Shown: positions 1 to 10,593 of the stretch, in pieces
Layout of the letters: each line of letters begins with the position of its first letter
How positions within the stretch are numbered: the first letter of the stretch is position 1
NCBI RefSeq assembly: GCF_022549215.1
Contig: NZ_JAKZFC010000001.1
Coordinates: 868,001 to 932,000 of the forward strand
DNA from: Solibacillus palustris
Lineage (GTDB): Bacteria > Bacillota > Bacilli > Bacillales_A > Planococcaceae
Direction of reading: 5' to 3'
Length of the DNA stretch: 64,000 nt
Notes under the pieces: model-generated
What the model was told of the DNA's origin: nothing
Database searches by the model: none
What the model saw: the letters and a program-made list of their open reading frames with translations, nothing else
Made by a program: the position numbers and the translations under genes

Positions 1-1
1 A

Positions 2-1471
<1,470 letters not shown>

Positions 1472-1493
1472 TCAACGTACACATATTTAATTG

Positions 1494-1525
1494 AAAGCCA
1501 AAGACCGCTCGCGGCTTTGGCTTTT
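1494..1525 (+). terminator. Rho-independent terminator after dnaK
   Basis: A ten-base stem (AAAGCCAAAG with CTTTGGCTTT) extended by CCGC/GCGG inside, followed by a short T run, 23 bases after the dnaK stop codon. It probably lowers readthrough from dnaK into dnaJ. Confidence 0.8.
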
Positions 1526-1530
1526 AATAA

Positions 1531-1574
1531 TTAACTTACTTCTGCAGAAGCAAGTTAGCCGAGGCGTAATTGAT
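1531..1574 (+). repeat. Truncated copy (A) of the intergenic three-hairpin repeat family
   Basis: The first hairpin of the family (TTAACTTACTTCTGCAGAAG, then CAAGTTAG) is joined directly to the family's last segment CCGAGGCGTAATTGAT. The middle, with the GGCGGATGTCACAG core and second hairpin, is missing. This looks like an internal deletion of the longer copies near 33.7, 52.1 and 55.0 kb. Confidence 0.65.
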
Positions 1575-1656
1575 AAAATATGATGTATCAAATGGTATAC
1601 ATCATTTTTTTAACATGTTAAAATAGACGTTATGTAAATAGAGCGGAGAGTGGACT

Positions 1657-2778
1657 ATGAGTAAGCGCGATTACTATGAAGTGCTAGGCATTAGCAAAGG
1701 TGCCAGCAAAGACGAAATTAAAAAAGCGTATCGTAAATTATCAAAACAATATCACCCTGACGTTAACAAAGAAGAGGGTGCAGACGAAAAATTCAAAGAA
1801 GTAGCAGAAGCATACGAAGTGCTTTCAGACGACCAAAAACGTGCACGCTACGACCAATTTGGCCATGAAGATCCAAATGCTGGCTTTGGTGGTGGTGGTT
1901 TCGGAGGCGGCGGTGGTTTCGGTGGTTTCGAGGACATTTTCAGTTCATTCTTCGGTGGTGGACGACGCCAAGATCCAAACGCACCTCGCAAAGGCGATGA
2001 CCTACAATTCCGTATGAACATCACGTTTGAGGAAGCGGTATTCGGTAAAGAAACAGAAATTGAAATTCCGAAAGAAGAAGCGTGTGATACGTGTCACGGT
2101 TCAGGTGCAAAACCTGGAACACAACCACAAGCATGTTCACAATGTAATGGAGCAGGTCAAATTAACCAAGCGGTGGATACGCCATTTGGTCGCATGATGA
2201 ATAAACGCACATGTCCAAGTTGTCGTGGTGCAGGTAAAATCATCGTTGAAAAATGTACATCTTGTCGTGGTGCGGGTAGTGTAACGAAAAAGAAAAAAAT
2301 TAAAATCACAATTCCTGCAGGTGTGGATGACGGTCAACAATTACGTGTAGCGGGTCAAGGTGAAGCCGGCTTTAACAATGGCCCAGCTGGTGATTTATAC
2401 ATTATTTTCTCTGTTCGTAAGCATGAATACTTTGAACGTGACGGTGACGATATTTTATATGAGTTAAATTTAACATTCTCACAAGCTGCATTAGGAGATG
2501 AAATTGAAGTCCCAACAATTCACGGGAAAGTGAAGCTGAAAATTCCAGCAGGTACACAATCAGGAGCACAATTCCGTTTGAAAGATAAAGGGGTTAAAAA
2601 CGTACATGGCTACGGTCTAGGTAACCAGTATGTAGTGGTGAAAGTAGTCATTCCGAAAAAGCTAACAGAAAAACAAAAACAATTATTACGTGAATTCGCA
2701 GAAATTAGTGGCGACATTCCTGAAGAACATGGAAGCTCACTTTTCGATAAAATTAAGAAAAAAATAAAAGGTGACTAA
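1657..2778 (+). CDS. dnaJ: Chaperone protein DnaJ (Hsp40)
   Basis: Co-chaperone that delivers substrates to DnaK and stimulates its ATPase. The 373-residue product has the full type I layout: J domain at residues 1-70 with the HPD tripeptide in YHPDV, a Gly/Phe-rich linker (about 75-105), and four CxxCxGxG zinc repeats ([32 protein letters not shown]) at about 145-215. The C-terminal substrate domains follow. The start has a good ribosome site (GCGGAGAG). It lies between dnaK and prmA as in other Bacillaceae heat-shock operons, with prmA starting 15 bases after its stop. Length and motifs are normal, so the call is secure. Confidence 0.98.
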   Translation: MSKRDYYEVLGISKGASKDEIKKAYRKLSKQYHPDVNKEEGADEKFKEVAEAYEVLSDDQKRARYDQFGHEDPNAGFGGGGFGGGGGFGGFEDIFSSFFGGGRRQDPNAPRKGDDLQFRMNITFEEAVFGKETEIEIPKEEACDTCHGSGAKPGTQPQACSQCNGAGQINQAVDTPFGRMMNKRTCPSCRGAGKIIVEKCTSCRGAGSVTKKKKIKITIPAGVDDGQQLRVAGQGEAGFNNGPAGDLYIIFSVRKHEYFERDGDDILYELNLTFSQAALGDEIEVPTIHGKVKLKIPAGTQSGAQFRLKDKGVKNVHGYGLGNQYVVVKVVIPKKLTEKQKQLLREFAEISGDIPEEHGSSLFDKIKKKIKGD

Positions 2779-2793
2779 AAGGGGAGATTGCAA

Positions 2794-3732
2794 GTGAAAT
2801 GGACAGAACTTTCGATTTTAACAACGCATGAAGCTGTTGATGCTGTGACGAACATTTTACATGAAGCCGGAGCAAGCGGTGTAGTTATTGAAGATTCAAA
2901 AGAATTAGATAAAGAAAGAATCGATAAATTTGGTGAGATTTATGCACTAAATCCAGAGGACTTCCCAAAAACAGGTGTAGTTGTTAAAGCGTATTTATCA
3001 GCCTCTAGCTTCCTATCGGAGACAATCGAAGAAATTAAGCTTGCAATTGCCAACCTTGTGAACTTTGATATTAATATCGGTGAAAACATTCTGACAATGT
3101 GTGAAGTAGATGATGAAGATTGGTCTACAGCGTGGAAGCAATATTACCATCCTGTAAAAATTTCTGAGCGATTTACAATTGTGCCGACATGGGAAGACTA
3201 TGAGCCTGTTTCAACAGATGAACTGATTATCGAACTTGACCCAGGTATGGCATTCGGTACAGGTACGCACCCAACGACGGTGATGTGTTTACAAGGACTT
3301 GAAAAGGTCGTAAATGAGGGGAACACAGTAATAGACGTTGGTACGGGTTCTGGTGTACTGTCAATTGGTGCAGCGATGCTTGGTGCAAAAAGCGTACATG
3401 CATTAGATTTAGATGAAGTGGCCGTTACAGCAGCACGTGAAAATGTTGAGCTAAACAAAATGGAATCAATCGTAGAAGTATTCCACGGTAACTTATTGGA
3501 TACGGTAAAAGAACCAGCAGATGTTGTCGTAGCGAATATATTAGCAGAAATCATTATGTCATTTACGGACGATGCGTTTTCAATCGTAAAACCAGGTGGC
3601 GTTTATGTGACATCTGGTATTATTGGCGCGAAAAAAGACGATGTAAAAGCAGCATTAAAAGCTTCAGGCTTTGTTATTGAAGAAATATTAATGATGGAAG
3701 ACTGGGTAGCGATTATTTCTCGCCGACCATAA
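2794..3732 (+). CDS. prmA: Ribosomal protein L11 methyltransferase PrmA
   Basis: S-adenosylmethionine-dependent enzyme that methylates ribosomal protein L11. About 312 residues from the GTG at 2794. That start is preferred over the TTG two codons upstream because AAGGGGAG ends seven bases before it and the protein then begins MKWTELSI, as is usual for the family. The AdoMet motif [14 protein letters not shown] and the catalytic-region motif [10 protein letters not shown] are visible, preceded by the substrate-recognition segment [14 protein letters not shown]. It follows dnaJ closely and probably shares its transcript. Confidence 0.96.
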   Translation: MKWTELSILTTHEAVDAVTNILHEAGASGVVIEDSKELDKERIDKFGEIYALNPEDFPKTGVVVKAYLSASSFLSETIEEIKLAIANLVNFDINIGENILTMCEVDDEDWSTAWKQYYHPVKISERFTIVPTWEDYEPVSTDELIIELDPGMAFGTGTHPTTVMCLQGLEKVVNEGNTVIDVGTGSGVLSIGAAMLGAKSVHALDLDEVAVTAARENVELNKMESIVEVFHGNLLDTVKEPADVVVANILAEIIMSFTDDAFSIVKPGGVYVTSGIIGAKKDDVKAALKASGFVIEEILMMEDWVAIISRRP

Positions 3733-3801
3733 AGTGAAACTTTGCTTGGTGGGGGGATTCTCATCCACCACTTAACTGTCTCTTAATGCGGGATAAACTC
3801 T

Positions 3802-3834
3802 AGCAACAGCTGTTTTATACAGCTGTTGCTTTTG
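3802..3834 (+). terminator. Hairpin with T run between prmA and rsmE
   Basis: Perfect 11-base stem AGCAACAGCTG / CAGCTGTTGCT with a seven-base loop, followed by TTTTG. The T run is short, so it may only attenuate transcription ahead of rsmE. Confidence 0.6.
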
Positions 3835-3856
3835 TATAAAGGAGAATGACAAACTA

Positions 3857-4600
3857 ATGCAACGATATTTTGTAGAGCAGCAAAACAATGAGCAAAATGA
3901 ATTTATTATTGCGGGTGAAAATGCAAGGCATATTAGCAAAGTGATGCGTATGTCCGTTGGCGATGGAATCATTATCGTTCATGACAATACAGCAAACATA
4001 TGCGAAATAACAGTAATCGACCAAGAAGTTACAGCAAAAAAAACAGGGCGAACAATTCCCTCTCCTGAAATGCCAGTAAAGGTCGATATTGCTTGCGGGT
4101 TACCAAAGGGCGATAAACTTGAACTGATAGCACAAAAAGCAACAGAATTAGGCATGCATGCATTAGTTCCTTTTGCGGCAGAGCGTTCAATCGTAAAATG
4201 GGATGACAAAAAAGCAAAAAAAAACCAAGAACGCTTACAGAAAATTGCGCAAGAGGCAGCAGAGCAATCTCATCGTACACATATACCTGAAATCCTTCAG
4301 TCCGTAAGCTTTAAGCAGCTGGTACAAACTTTCGGAAACTATGACGCAGTATTTATCGCCGATGAAGAAGATGCAAAATTAGCTGAACGTACAAGCTTTA
4401 AGCAAAAGTTACAGGTATTAGATACTTCTCTAGAGCTGAGAATCTTATGTATTTTTGGTCCAGAAGGTGGAATTTCACGTCAAGAATCAACTGCAATGCT
4501 TGAGGCAGGAGCACAAACAATGTCACTAGGACCACGTATTTTACGTGCAGAAACCGCTCCTTTTTATGCATTAGCCGCTATTTCCTATGAATTTGAATAA
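3857..4600 (+). CDS. rsmE: 16S rRNA (uracil-1498-N3)-methyltransferase RsmE
   Basis: Methylates U1498 in the decoding region of 16S rRNA using S-adenosylmethionine. The 247-residue protein has an N-terminal PUA-like RNA-binding part (about 1-70). The SPOUT methyltransferase domain has the family signatures KGDKLELIAQKATELG, IFGPEGGIS and SLGPRILRAETAP, which form the trefoil-knot cofactor site. The ATG is preceded by AAAGGAG. It ends the plus-strand heat-shock block; in Bacillus the next gene is mtaB, but here a 12 kb minus-strand polysaccharide operon intervenes. Confidence 0.95.
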   Translation: MQRYFVEQQNNEQNEFIIAGENARHISKVMRMSVGDGIIIVHDNTANICEITVIDQEVTAKKTGRTIPSPEMPVKVDIACGLPKGDKLELIAQKATELGMHALVPFAAERSIVKWDDKKAKKNQERLQKIAQEAAEQSHRTHIPEILQSVSFKQLVQTFGNYDAVFIADEEDAKLAERTSFKQKLQVLDTSLELRILCIFGPEGGISRQESTAMLEAGAQTMSLGPRILRAETAPFYALAAISYEFE

Positions 4601-4620
4601 TGAGTTTTTGAAAAAATAAA

Positions 4621-4671
4621 AGAGCCGTGTGATAAATCAGATTCGAATCTGACTTTCACACAGCTCTTTTT
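4621..4671. terminator. Bidirectional terminator between rsmE and the pel-type operon
   Basis: Long imperfect stem: GAGCCGTGTGA pairs with TCACACAGCTC around an inner TCAGATTCGAATCTGA palindrome. It is flanked by A-rich sequence on the left and TTTTT on the right, so it can stop both convergent transcripts. Confidence 0.85.
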
Positions 4672-4672
4672 A

Positions 4673-5353
4673 TTATTGTGCATAATCGCCTGTATAGTTG
4701 ACTAGTGAACAAGAATGCACGCCATCGATTTTATCAATGAGGGTTAAGAAATACGTATTATCATCTACTAAACGAATTTCGACAGTCATTTCAATTAATC
4801 CTCTACGTACCGTTTTTGATTTTAGTTTCGTATTTAATTTGGCTAATACTTTCTTCACATCGCCATGTGCCGTGTCAGAGTATTGAACGACTAATAAATA
4901 TGTTTCTCCACGGATTTTTTTCTTTGAAAGCCATGCTAATGTCGCACCAAATGCTATAGAGCCAATTAATGCTAGTGGGTACATTCCAGCACCAATTGCA
5001 ATACCAGCAGCAATTGCCCAAAACATATAAACAATATCGAGCGGATCTTTTACAGCAGTTCGGAAGCGTACAATACTTAGTGCACCGACCATACCTAAAG
5101 AAAGCACAATATTTGTACTAATAGTCATAATGATGACGGCTGTAATCATTGTCATTAAAACAAAGGAAACATTGTAATTATAACTATAAACAACGCCTCG
5201 AAAACAGATTTTATAGACGTAAAAAATGAACATGCCGACTGCAAAAGAGCAAAGTAAACCTAGGAAAATATCAATATAAGATACACTTGTAAATGACTCT
5301 AAAGAAAGAACACTTTTCTTTATTATATCTTGGAAATTTAAAGACTCATTCAT
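4673..5353 (-). CDS. DUF4956-family membrane protein, last gene of the pel-type operon
   Basis: About 226 residues with roughly four membrane segments in the first 140 (IDIFLGLLCSFAVGMFIFYV, VLMTMITAVIIMT, a LSLGMVGALSIVRFR segment, and MFWAIAAGIAIGAGM). A soluble C-terminal region of about 80 residues follows. The conserved IVRFRTAVKDPLD segment is the hallmark by which I recognise DUF4956. From general knowledge, such proteins often neighbour CotH-kinase and VTC-like genes, which is exactly the arrangement here. Its biochemical role is unknown; a channel or anchor for the VTC-like partner is only a guess. It starts 12 bases after the VTC-like gene and ends at a bidirectional terminator. Confidence 0.8.
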   Translation of the reverse strand: MNESLNFQDIIKKSVLSLESFTSVSYIDIFLGLLCSFAVGMFIFYVYKICFRGVVYSYNYNVSFVLMTMITAVIIMTISTNIVLSLGMVGALSIVRFRTAVKDPLDIVYMFWAIAAGIAIGAGMYPLALIGSIAFGATLAWLSKKKIRGETYLLVVQYSDTAHGDVKKVLAKLNTKLKSKTVRRGLIEMTVEIRLVDDNTYFLTLIDKIDGVHSCSLVNYTGDYAQ

Positions 5354-5365
5354 TATAAAATCTCC

Positions 5366-6073
5366 TTACTTAAAATATTGTATAGTACGTTCTCGGCAAA
5401 GTACGTATTTTGAAATGGAGGAGCGCACAAGACGCTCTGGTTGAACGAGTTGTCGAATCACATCGGGCAAAAATTTATCGAACTTTACTTCTAATACAAG
5501 CTGCTCTGGATACAAAATATTTTCATATATATTACGGTCATCAAATAAATCGATACCGTTGACGCCGGCTTTTAGTTCCTTATCAAACGTAACGCGGACA
5601 TTGCCTGGTTCGAACGTATAAGCAGCGCGAATATAATCGACAATAACGCGTGGTTTAAAATTTCGATATTGTAATGCATGGTAGAAATCTCGAATTAATG
5701 GTTCAGTTCGATTACCAATTTGCTCATATTGACCATTCAATATAGCATCATATTCATCTCGAGAGATTGGTACAGATTCCTTTGAAATAAAATCTCCGTA
5801 TTTACTTTTGCGTTCTAGGTTAATAATGCTGTCAGAACCATTATAAATACGAATTCGATATTTTTCTCGACCGAAAATGCCTTCGTTTTTATCGTAAATC
5901 GCATGATCGTGAACGCCATCAAAATAAAGACTTCGAATATTGTAGCCTTCTTTACTTAAAGAATGCTTATCCATCTTCATAATTGTGGATATACGTGAAA
6001 CGAGCGGAGGCATTTCTAAATAATTAATATAAAATTTGAGCTCATGCCGAAATTTTTTCTCTATAAAATTCAT
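5366..6073 (-). CDS. VTC-domain (polyphosphate-polymerase fold) protein
   Basis: About 235 residues of the VTC/tunnel-metalloenzyme type. Yeast members make polyphosphate from ATP; bacterial members are mostly uncharacterised. Features seen are the N-terminal RHELKFYI, the central REKYRIRIYN followed by INLERKSK, VIVDYIRAAY, and LVLEVKFDKF near the end. These alternating basic and acidic strand motifs are those expected to line the tunnel that holds triphosphate and metal. No membrane segment is present. The start codon overlaps the stop of the pelG-cotH fusion by one base (TAATG), and GGAGGT precedes it. Partnership with CotH and DUF4956 suggests phosphate transfer chemistry; that is inference. 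Confidence 0.8.
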   Translation of the reverse strand: MNFIEKKFRHELKFYINYLEMPPLVSRISTIMKMDKHSLSKEGYNIRSLYFDGVHDHAIYDKNEGIFGREKYRIRIYNGSDSIINLERKSKYGDFISKESVPISRDEYDAILNGQYEQIGNRTEPLIRDFYHALQYRNFKPRVIVDYIRAAYTFEPGNVRVTFDKELKAGVNGIDLFDDRNIYENILYPEQLVLEVKFDKFLPDVIRQLVQPERLVRSSISKYVLCRERTIQYFK

Positions 6074-9000
6074 TATTTTACCTCCACTTGGATTGTCCCG
6101 AAGAAGTTATTACCCTCGTCGTCGGTATACATATCAAATGCAGAATTTGTATGGCCTGATTTGTCTTCAACCCTAACGGATAAATAGTAAATTCCAGGTG
6201 GCAATTCAGTTACTTTTATTTCTGTTTCTCGTATTTTTTCAGCTTTTGCCACAACGTCGGTTAATGCTGGGTCTTTCGCTATCACTACATTGTAGTAAAG
6301 AGTTTCTCCTTGTAAGTCGAATGAAGGCTCCCAACTAAAGATGTGTTTGTTATTTTCTAATACAACTTCTTGATGCATATAAAATGGTTTTGGCTTTTCA
6401 AGATCAGCATAATAACGGTCAAGTGCTTGCTTTGGTGTTTGAACGATTTCAGTTAATTCTTGGTCTAAATTTGATATTTTACCGCCTAAATACTGAATAT
6501 CGGGCATGCGTGAAAGATATTTTTGAGTAGCTGTATATTTTGCTAATTGTTGTTCTACAGTTTGCTCGTTAATATAAGTAGCATATAGTTCTTCAATTTT
6601 ATTTGTTAGCTTATCAACATTTTTTTGGTCACGGAAATAGCGATTGAGCAATATATTTCCCCAATAGTTACTAATGCCCGATTGGTGAGGTTTAATGTTT
6701 AATGTTTTGCGTCCAAGATTCCATCCATCATCGTAATCCCAAGGTAAAATTAGCCAAGTGTTAATATTTAATGGTGAATAGAGATAGAAGTTATTTGCAT
6801 CTGTATCCATATTGTCCATTAAAATATTGACTCCTACCCAAGTTAATAGATTTTCTTCATCGAAATGGTGGTCTATGACATCGTTTATTGGAATTTCATA
6901 ATTATTAATGTCATTCAATAACTGGATTAGTTTGTCATGTTCTTCGCGCCCTTTAATTTCTAAAATGGATTCGAACTTTTGCTTATCATAGGTTGGATCC
7001 GTTTCAGATTTAATTTGCTCAGGATAGCGTGCAAATTCGAAAAATGTAACTTTATATAAATAACCATTTGGGTCGAATAGATGGTTGCGTAAAAACTTTT
7101 TATTAGGCTGCTCCACATGTGTATATAAACCATAGTCTTCGTAAACAGTGGAGCCGGCTGTAGTATCTTTCACATACAGGTGTACAAATTGAGTACGCAA
7201 ACTTGAAATGTTAGGGATATTTTCCATTAAGTCGAAGCTTAATTTGTTACGCACTTTTGTTAAGTCTTTGAAATGCTTATTTAAATTAAGTGTCGTTTGG
7301 TCATTCCAAGTACCAGCGCTATCAAGCAAATCAATTTTATAAGATTTTTGTGGTTGGTTACGAGCTGTATTACCTCGCAAACTGATTTTTGCATTGGCAT
7401 CAGTTGCATCATAGCCAAACATGCCGTTTTTGGGGCCAGCACCATTTGGTAGCCCTTCTTGTAATATAATTCGTAAATTATCCTCACTGTATCGTTCGAT
7501 AACTCGGTTTAAGCCATACCAATCTAAGTTTGGTTTTTCTGAATCAGGTAGCACGGTCATATAAAATGTTTTAATAGAAGAATCCTCATCTCGTTCATAA
7601 ATCCGTTTATCATCAATCGTTATTGTATTAATGACACTAGGGTTTTGAATTTCTTCTAGATTGGATTCAGAGTCTATGTTTTCATTTGAATCGCTACATC
7701 CTACTAATAATACGACAAATGATAAAACCGCTAAAAATTTCACCTTATTTTGTTTAAATGGTTTGAATTTTTTTGTAAGACCAAGTGTCAAACTTGCTTG
7801 AGGACAATACGTGTAATAGTCAATATTGGTTAAAATATAGTACAGGCGCAATAACGAACCGCATAACACGATAAATGACGCTAAAAAAAAGCCTACCCCA
7901 TGCATGGATAATTGCATTGAGAAATAGGTGAGGGTCGCACATAATACGACGAATGCACCTGATAATAATAAAATCCCTTTTCGATCATCAAAATACATCA
8001 ATAAATGGAAGGCTACGAACATTAAAATAAAGAAAAAGTAACCTAGGCAAAGCATGATAAACACATCAAGCTGCTCCATTGTGAAACCGATTCGAGATAA
8101 ATACAATATCCCAAGAGCAATTGCGAGTGTGGTAAATAATAATTGGATTTCTGCTAAAAAACCAATTCTTTTTAAAAGGACTTTTTGCATTTTTTTCTTC
8201 GCAGTTTGAATATTATCATATGTTCCACCTTCTGTAACATTTTTATAATAAAATAAAAAGCGCTCGTAAAAATCGGTTTCAATAATAACGACAAAAAAGA
8301 TTAAAGAAGGCAATACGGATAAATAAGCATAAAAGACTGGGACATCGTAAAACGGCATTAATAAATAGTGTCCTGCTATTACTTGTGAATTATCGGAGAA
8401 GAACCAGTACACTAAATTATGAATATAAACACCAGAATAAACAAGGACGCCGCTAATAAATATAGATGGATACTTTTTAGCAATGGAGAAAAATGCAAAA
8501 TAATTTTTTTTCGCATTGCTAGGAAATACTTGCTCAAAATGATAGCCAGAAAATATAACAATACTTGCAAAACCTATATCCATGCCAAGTAAAGCGATAA
8601 TTACAGGTGAGAAATCACTGTATTGAAATAATAAAAAACTAACAATGATAGATAATAAAGCAGCAATAGCAAAGCTTCTAAAAATGCGTTTATAATCCTT
8701 TAATGCAGACATAAAAACATTTTGTGTCCATATGACAACAAGTTCTACAAAGAAAAGATACGCCACTAATTTATAGAAACTACTTTCTTCTAGAAAAAAT
8801 AGAAAGATTGCTGCAATGATTGCTGCAATTGGTAAAACTACTAATATACTTCCGTAATACGCATTTATGATATCCTCGTATTTTTTTTCATAAATACGGT
8901 CTGCGATATAGCGCGTAACGAGTAAAGTAATTCCAGATGTAAGAATAATCGAAAATACAAAACAATAGGCAAGTGTGGCAATAAATAATTCATTTTCTAA

Positions 9001-9168
9001 ATAGGTAACGCCATTTTGCTTCATTAATAATTGTTGAATGAACACGAGGATTAAACATAAAATCATCGGGCCAATCGTCGTCATTGTCGAATATGCATAG
9101 GCTTGTAGATTATTTACTAACCCTTGCTTTCTATAGAGTTTTCGAAGTTCAAATCCGATTCCTGCCAT
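6073..9168 (-). CDS. pelG: PelG-type flippase/synthase partner fused to a CotH-kinase domain
   Basis: A 1031-residue fusion. Residues 1 to about 465 are PelG: they begin MAGIGFELRKL and show about 12 membrane segments of the MOP-exporter type that moves Pel polysaccharide across the membrane. A hydrophobic stretch at 478-490 follows, ending in a lipobox-like LVGC with Cys491, then an acidic linker. The CotH domain (about 520-940) carries SLRGNTARNQPQKSYKI, MDNMDTDANNFYLY and PWDYDDGWN; CotH kinases phosphorylate secreted spore-coat proteins. Residues 945-1031 resemble an Ig/fibronectin fold. An internal GTG (7743-7741) precedes the lipoprotein-like segment but lacks a ribosome site, so a single polypeptide is likely. 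It starts three bases after pelF. Confidence 0.88.
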   Translation of the reverse strand: MAGIGFELRKLYRKQGLVNNLQAYAYSTMTTIGPMILCLILVFIQQLLMKQNGVTYLENELFIATLAYCFVFSIILTSGITLLVTRYIADRIYEKKYEDIINAYYGSILVVLPIAAIIAAIFLFFLEESSFYKLVAYLFFVELVVIWTQNVFMSALKDYKRIFRSFAIAALLSIIVSFLLFQYSDFSPVIIALLGMDIGFASIVIFSGYHFEQVFPSNAKKNYFAFFSIAKKYPSIFISGVLVYSGVYIHNLVYWFFSDNSQVIAGHYLLMPFYDVPVFYAYLSVLPSLIFFVVIIETDFYERFLFYYKNVTEGGTYDNIQTAKKKMQKVLLKRIGFLAEIQLLFTTLAIALGILYLSRIGFTMEQLDVFIMLCLGYFFFILMFVAFHLLMYFDDRKGILLLSGAFVVLCATLTYFSMQLSMHGVGFFLASFIVLCGSLLRLYYILTNIDYYTYCPQASLTLGLTKKFKPFKQNKVKFLAVLSFVVLLVGCSDSNENIDSESNLEEIQNPSVINTITIDDKRIYERDEDSSIKTFYMTVLPDSEKPNLDWYGLNRVIERYSEDNLRIILQEGLPNGAGPKNGMFGYDATDANAKISLRGNTARNQPQKSYKIDLLDSAGTWNDQTTLNLNKHFKDLTKVRNKLSFDLMENIPNISSLRTQFVHLYVKDTTAGSTVYEDYGLYTHVEQPNKKFLRNHLFDPNGYLYKVTFFEFARYPEQIKSETDPTYDKQKFESILEIKGREEHDKLIQLLNDINNYEIPINDVIDHHFDEENLLTWVGVNILMDNMDTDANNFYLYSPLNINTWLILPWDYDDGWNLGRKTLNIKPHQSGISNYWGNILLNRYFRDQKNVDKLTNKIEELYATYINEQTVEQQLAKYTATQKYLSRMPDIQYLGGKISNLDQELTEIVQTPKQALDRYYADLEKPKPFYMHQEVVLENNKHIFSWEPSFDLQGETLYYNVVIAKDPALTDVVAKAEKIRETEIKVTELPPGIYYLSVRVEDKSGHTNSAFDMYTDDEGNNFFGTIQVEVK

Positions 9169-9171
9169 TTG

Positions 9172-10584
9172 CTAATCCCCTCCTAATCGAGCATAAATCT
9201 CTTTGTAGCTATTAATAAAATCTGAACGCTTATACAAATTGGCAACTCGTTGGAAAGCATTTGAGCCAAATTTCTGACGTAAAGTTTCATTTTTACATAG
9301 TGTGATGACATAGTTCGCCATTTCTTCATAGTGCATAACCGGCACAATATAGCCTGCTTGTCCGTAAATATCATTTGTTCCTTCGATTAACTCGCGACAT
9401 CCGCCAACATTTGTACAAACAAACGGTTTCGAACAAGCAAAGCCTTCTAAAATAGCTAAAGGCTGACCTTCACTAATACTTGATAAAATTAAGATATCAA
9501 GATTAGCTAAATAGTCTTTTATTTGTACCATACCTGTAAAATGAAGGTTTTTCAAATTTAAAATTGAAACCAATTGCATACATTCTTCGTAATAATCTGA
9601 ATCCTCCTCGGTAGGTCCCATAATATAAAGTTCTACGTTTGGCAACTTTTGCTCAACTAAGGCAAACATTTGAATCATCATTTTAATATCTTTAATTGGT
9701 ACAACACGAACAATGGCGCCAATTCGGATTTTATCATTTGGTAATGTGCGTTGGATATTTTGAAAGTCACTCACTTCAATCCCATTTGGAATAATACTAA
9801 TTTTTTGAGGGTCACAACCAAGCTCAATTTGAATTTCTTGATTGCGTTTAAATAACGTAATTACCTCATCTGCAAGGTTGTATATGGAATTGGATAATGT
9901 GTAAAAATAATTAATCCATAAATCTTTGAAATAGCCCTTTACCCAGTTGGCCTTAATAATTTCTTCCTCGCGTTCACGGGAATAAATACCATGCTCAGTT
10001 AAGATTAAAGGCTTGTTATAAACAGCTTTTGCGAGCGCTCCTACGACACCCGCATAGCCTGTTGAAACAGAATGATATAAATCAGCTTTTGGAATGTCCC
10101 CACGAATAATTAAAAATAAGGGTAAGATCATCGAGCTTACAGTCCAAAATAATTCTGTATAAGGAACTTGTGAATATTTTGTCTGAGCCAAATCTTGAAT
10201 GATGTCATAGAAATCTTTACTGGATAAAAATTCGGCAACATTTCGATATTGGTCACTACGAATAAATTGAAATAAGTTTGGCCAATTTACTTGCTCCTCA
10301 CCACTTACTAAAGCGTATAAATCTTGTTTTTGTTCAGGGGTTAATCCTAATCGTTTTCCCCATTTTGCTTGCTCATTTAAATGAGCATCTAGAAATACTT
10401 CATGTACTTGAATAAGGTTTGGTGGCAATTGATATTTGAATTTACCTTGTTGTTTCTTTTCCGCAGCAATTGCAAAAATAATAAATTCGGTATCGGGCAT
10501 TGCGTTCATTAGAGAATGAATCCAACTGGAAACGCCACCTGCTACATATGGATATGAACCTTCAGCAATTAAACAAATTCTCAT
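9172..10584 (-). CDS. pelF: PelF-type family 4 glycosyltransferase
   Basis: Cytosolic GT-B glycosyltransferase that polymerises the Pel polysaccharide from a UDP-sugar. The 470-residue protein starts MRICLIAEGSYPYVAGGVSSW, characteristic of PelF. It contains a conserved TEHGIYSREREEEI loop and the C-terminal donor-binding region with EGQPLAILEGFA and VGGCRELIEG (the EX7E-type motif of GT4 enzymes). Position between the deacetylase gene and pelG matches pel operons. Family knowledge: PelF prefers UDP-linked N-acetylhexosamine, which fits the epimerase encoded upstream. Spacing to both neighbours is under ten bases, indicating one transcript. Confidence 0.9.
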   Translation of the reverse strand: MRICLIAEGSYPYVAGGVSSWIHSLMNAMPDTEFIIFAIAAEKKQQGKFKYQLPPNLIQVHEVFLDAHLNEQAKWGKRLGLTPEQKQDLYALVSGEEQVNWPNLFQFIRSDQYRNVAEFLSSKDFYDIIQDLAQTKYSQVPYTELFWTVSSMILPLFLIIRGDIPKADLYHSVSTGYAGVVGALAKAVYNKPLILTEHGIYSREREEEIIKANWVKGYFKDLWINYFYTLSNSIYNLADEVITLFKRNQEIQIELGCDPQKISIIPNGIEVSDFQNIQRTLPNDKIRIGAIVRVVPIKDIKMMIQMFALVEQKLPNVELYIMGPTEEDSDYYEECMQLVSILNLKNLHFTGMVQIKDYLANLDILILSSISEGQPLAILEGFACSKPFVCTNVGGCRELIEGTNDIYGQAGYIVPVMHYEEMANYVITLCKNETLRQKFGSNAFQRVANLYKRSDFINSYKEIYARLGGD

Positions 10585-10593
10585 ATTTGTACC

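Noticed and set aside
7741-7743. Separate cotH gene starting at the internal GTG
   Set aside because: No ribosome site at suitable spacing and the frame is continuous; kept as one fusion, though a second product cannot be excluded.
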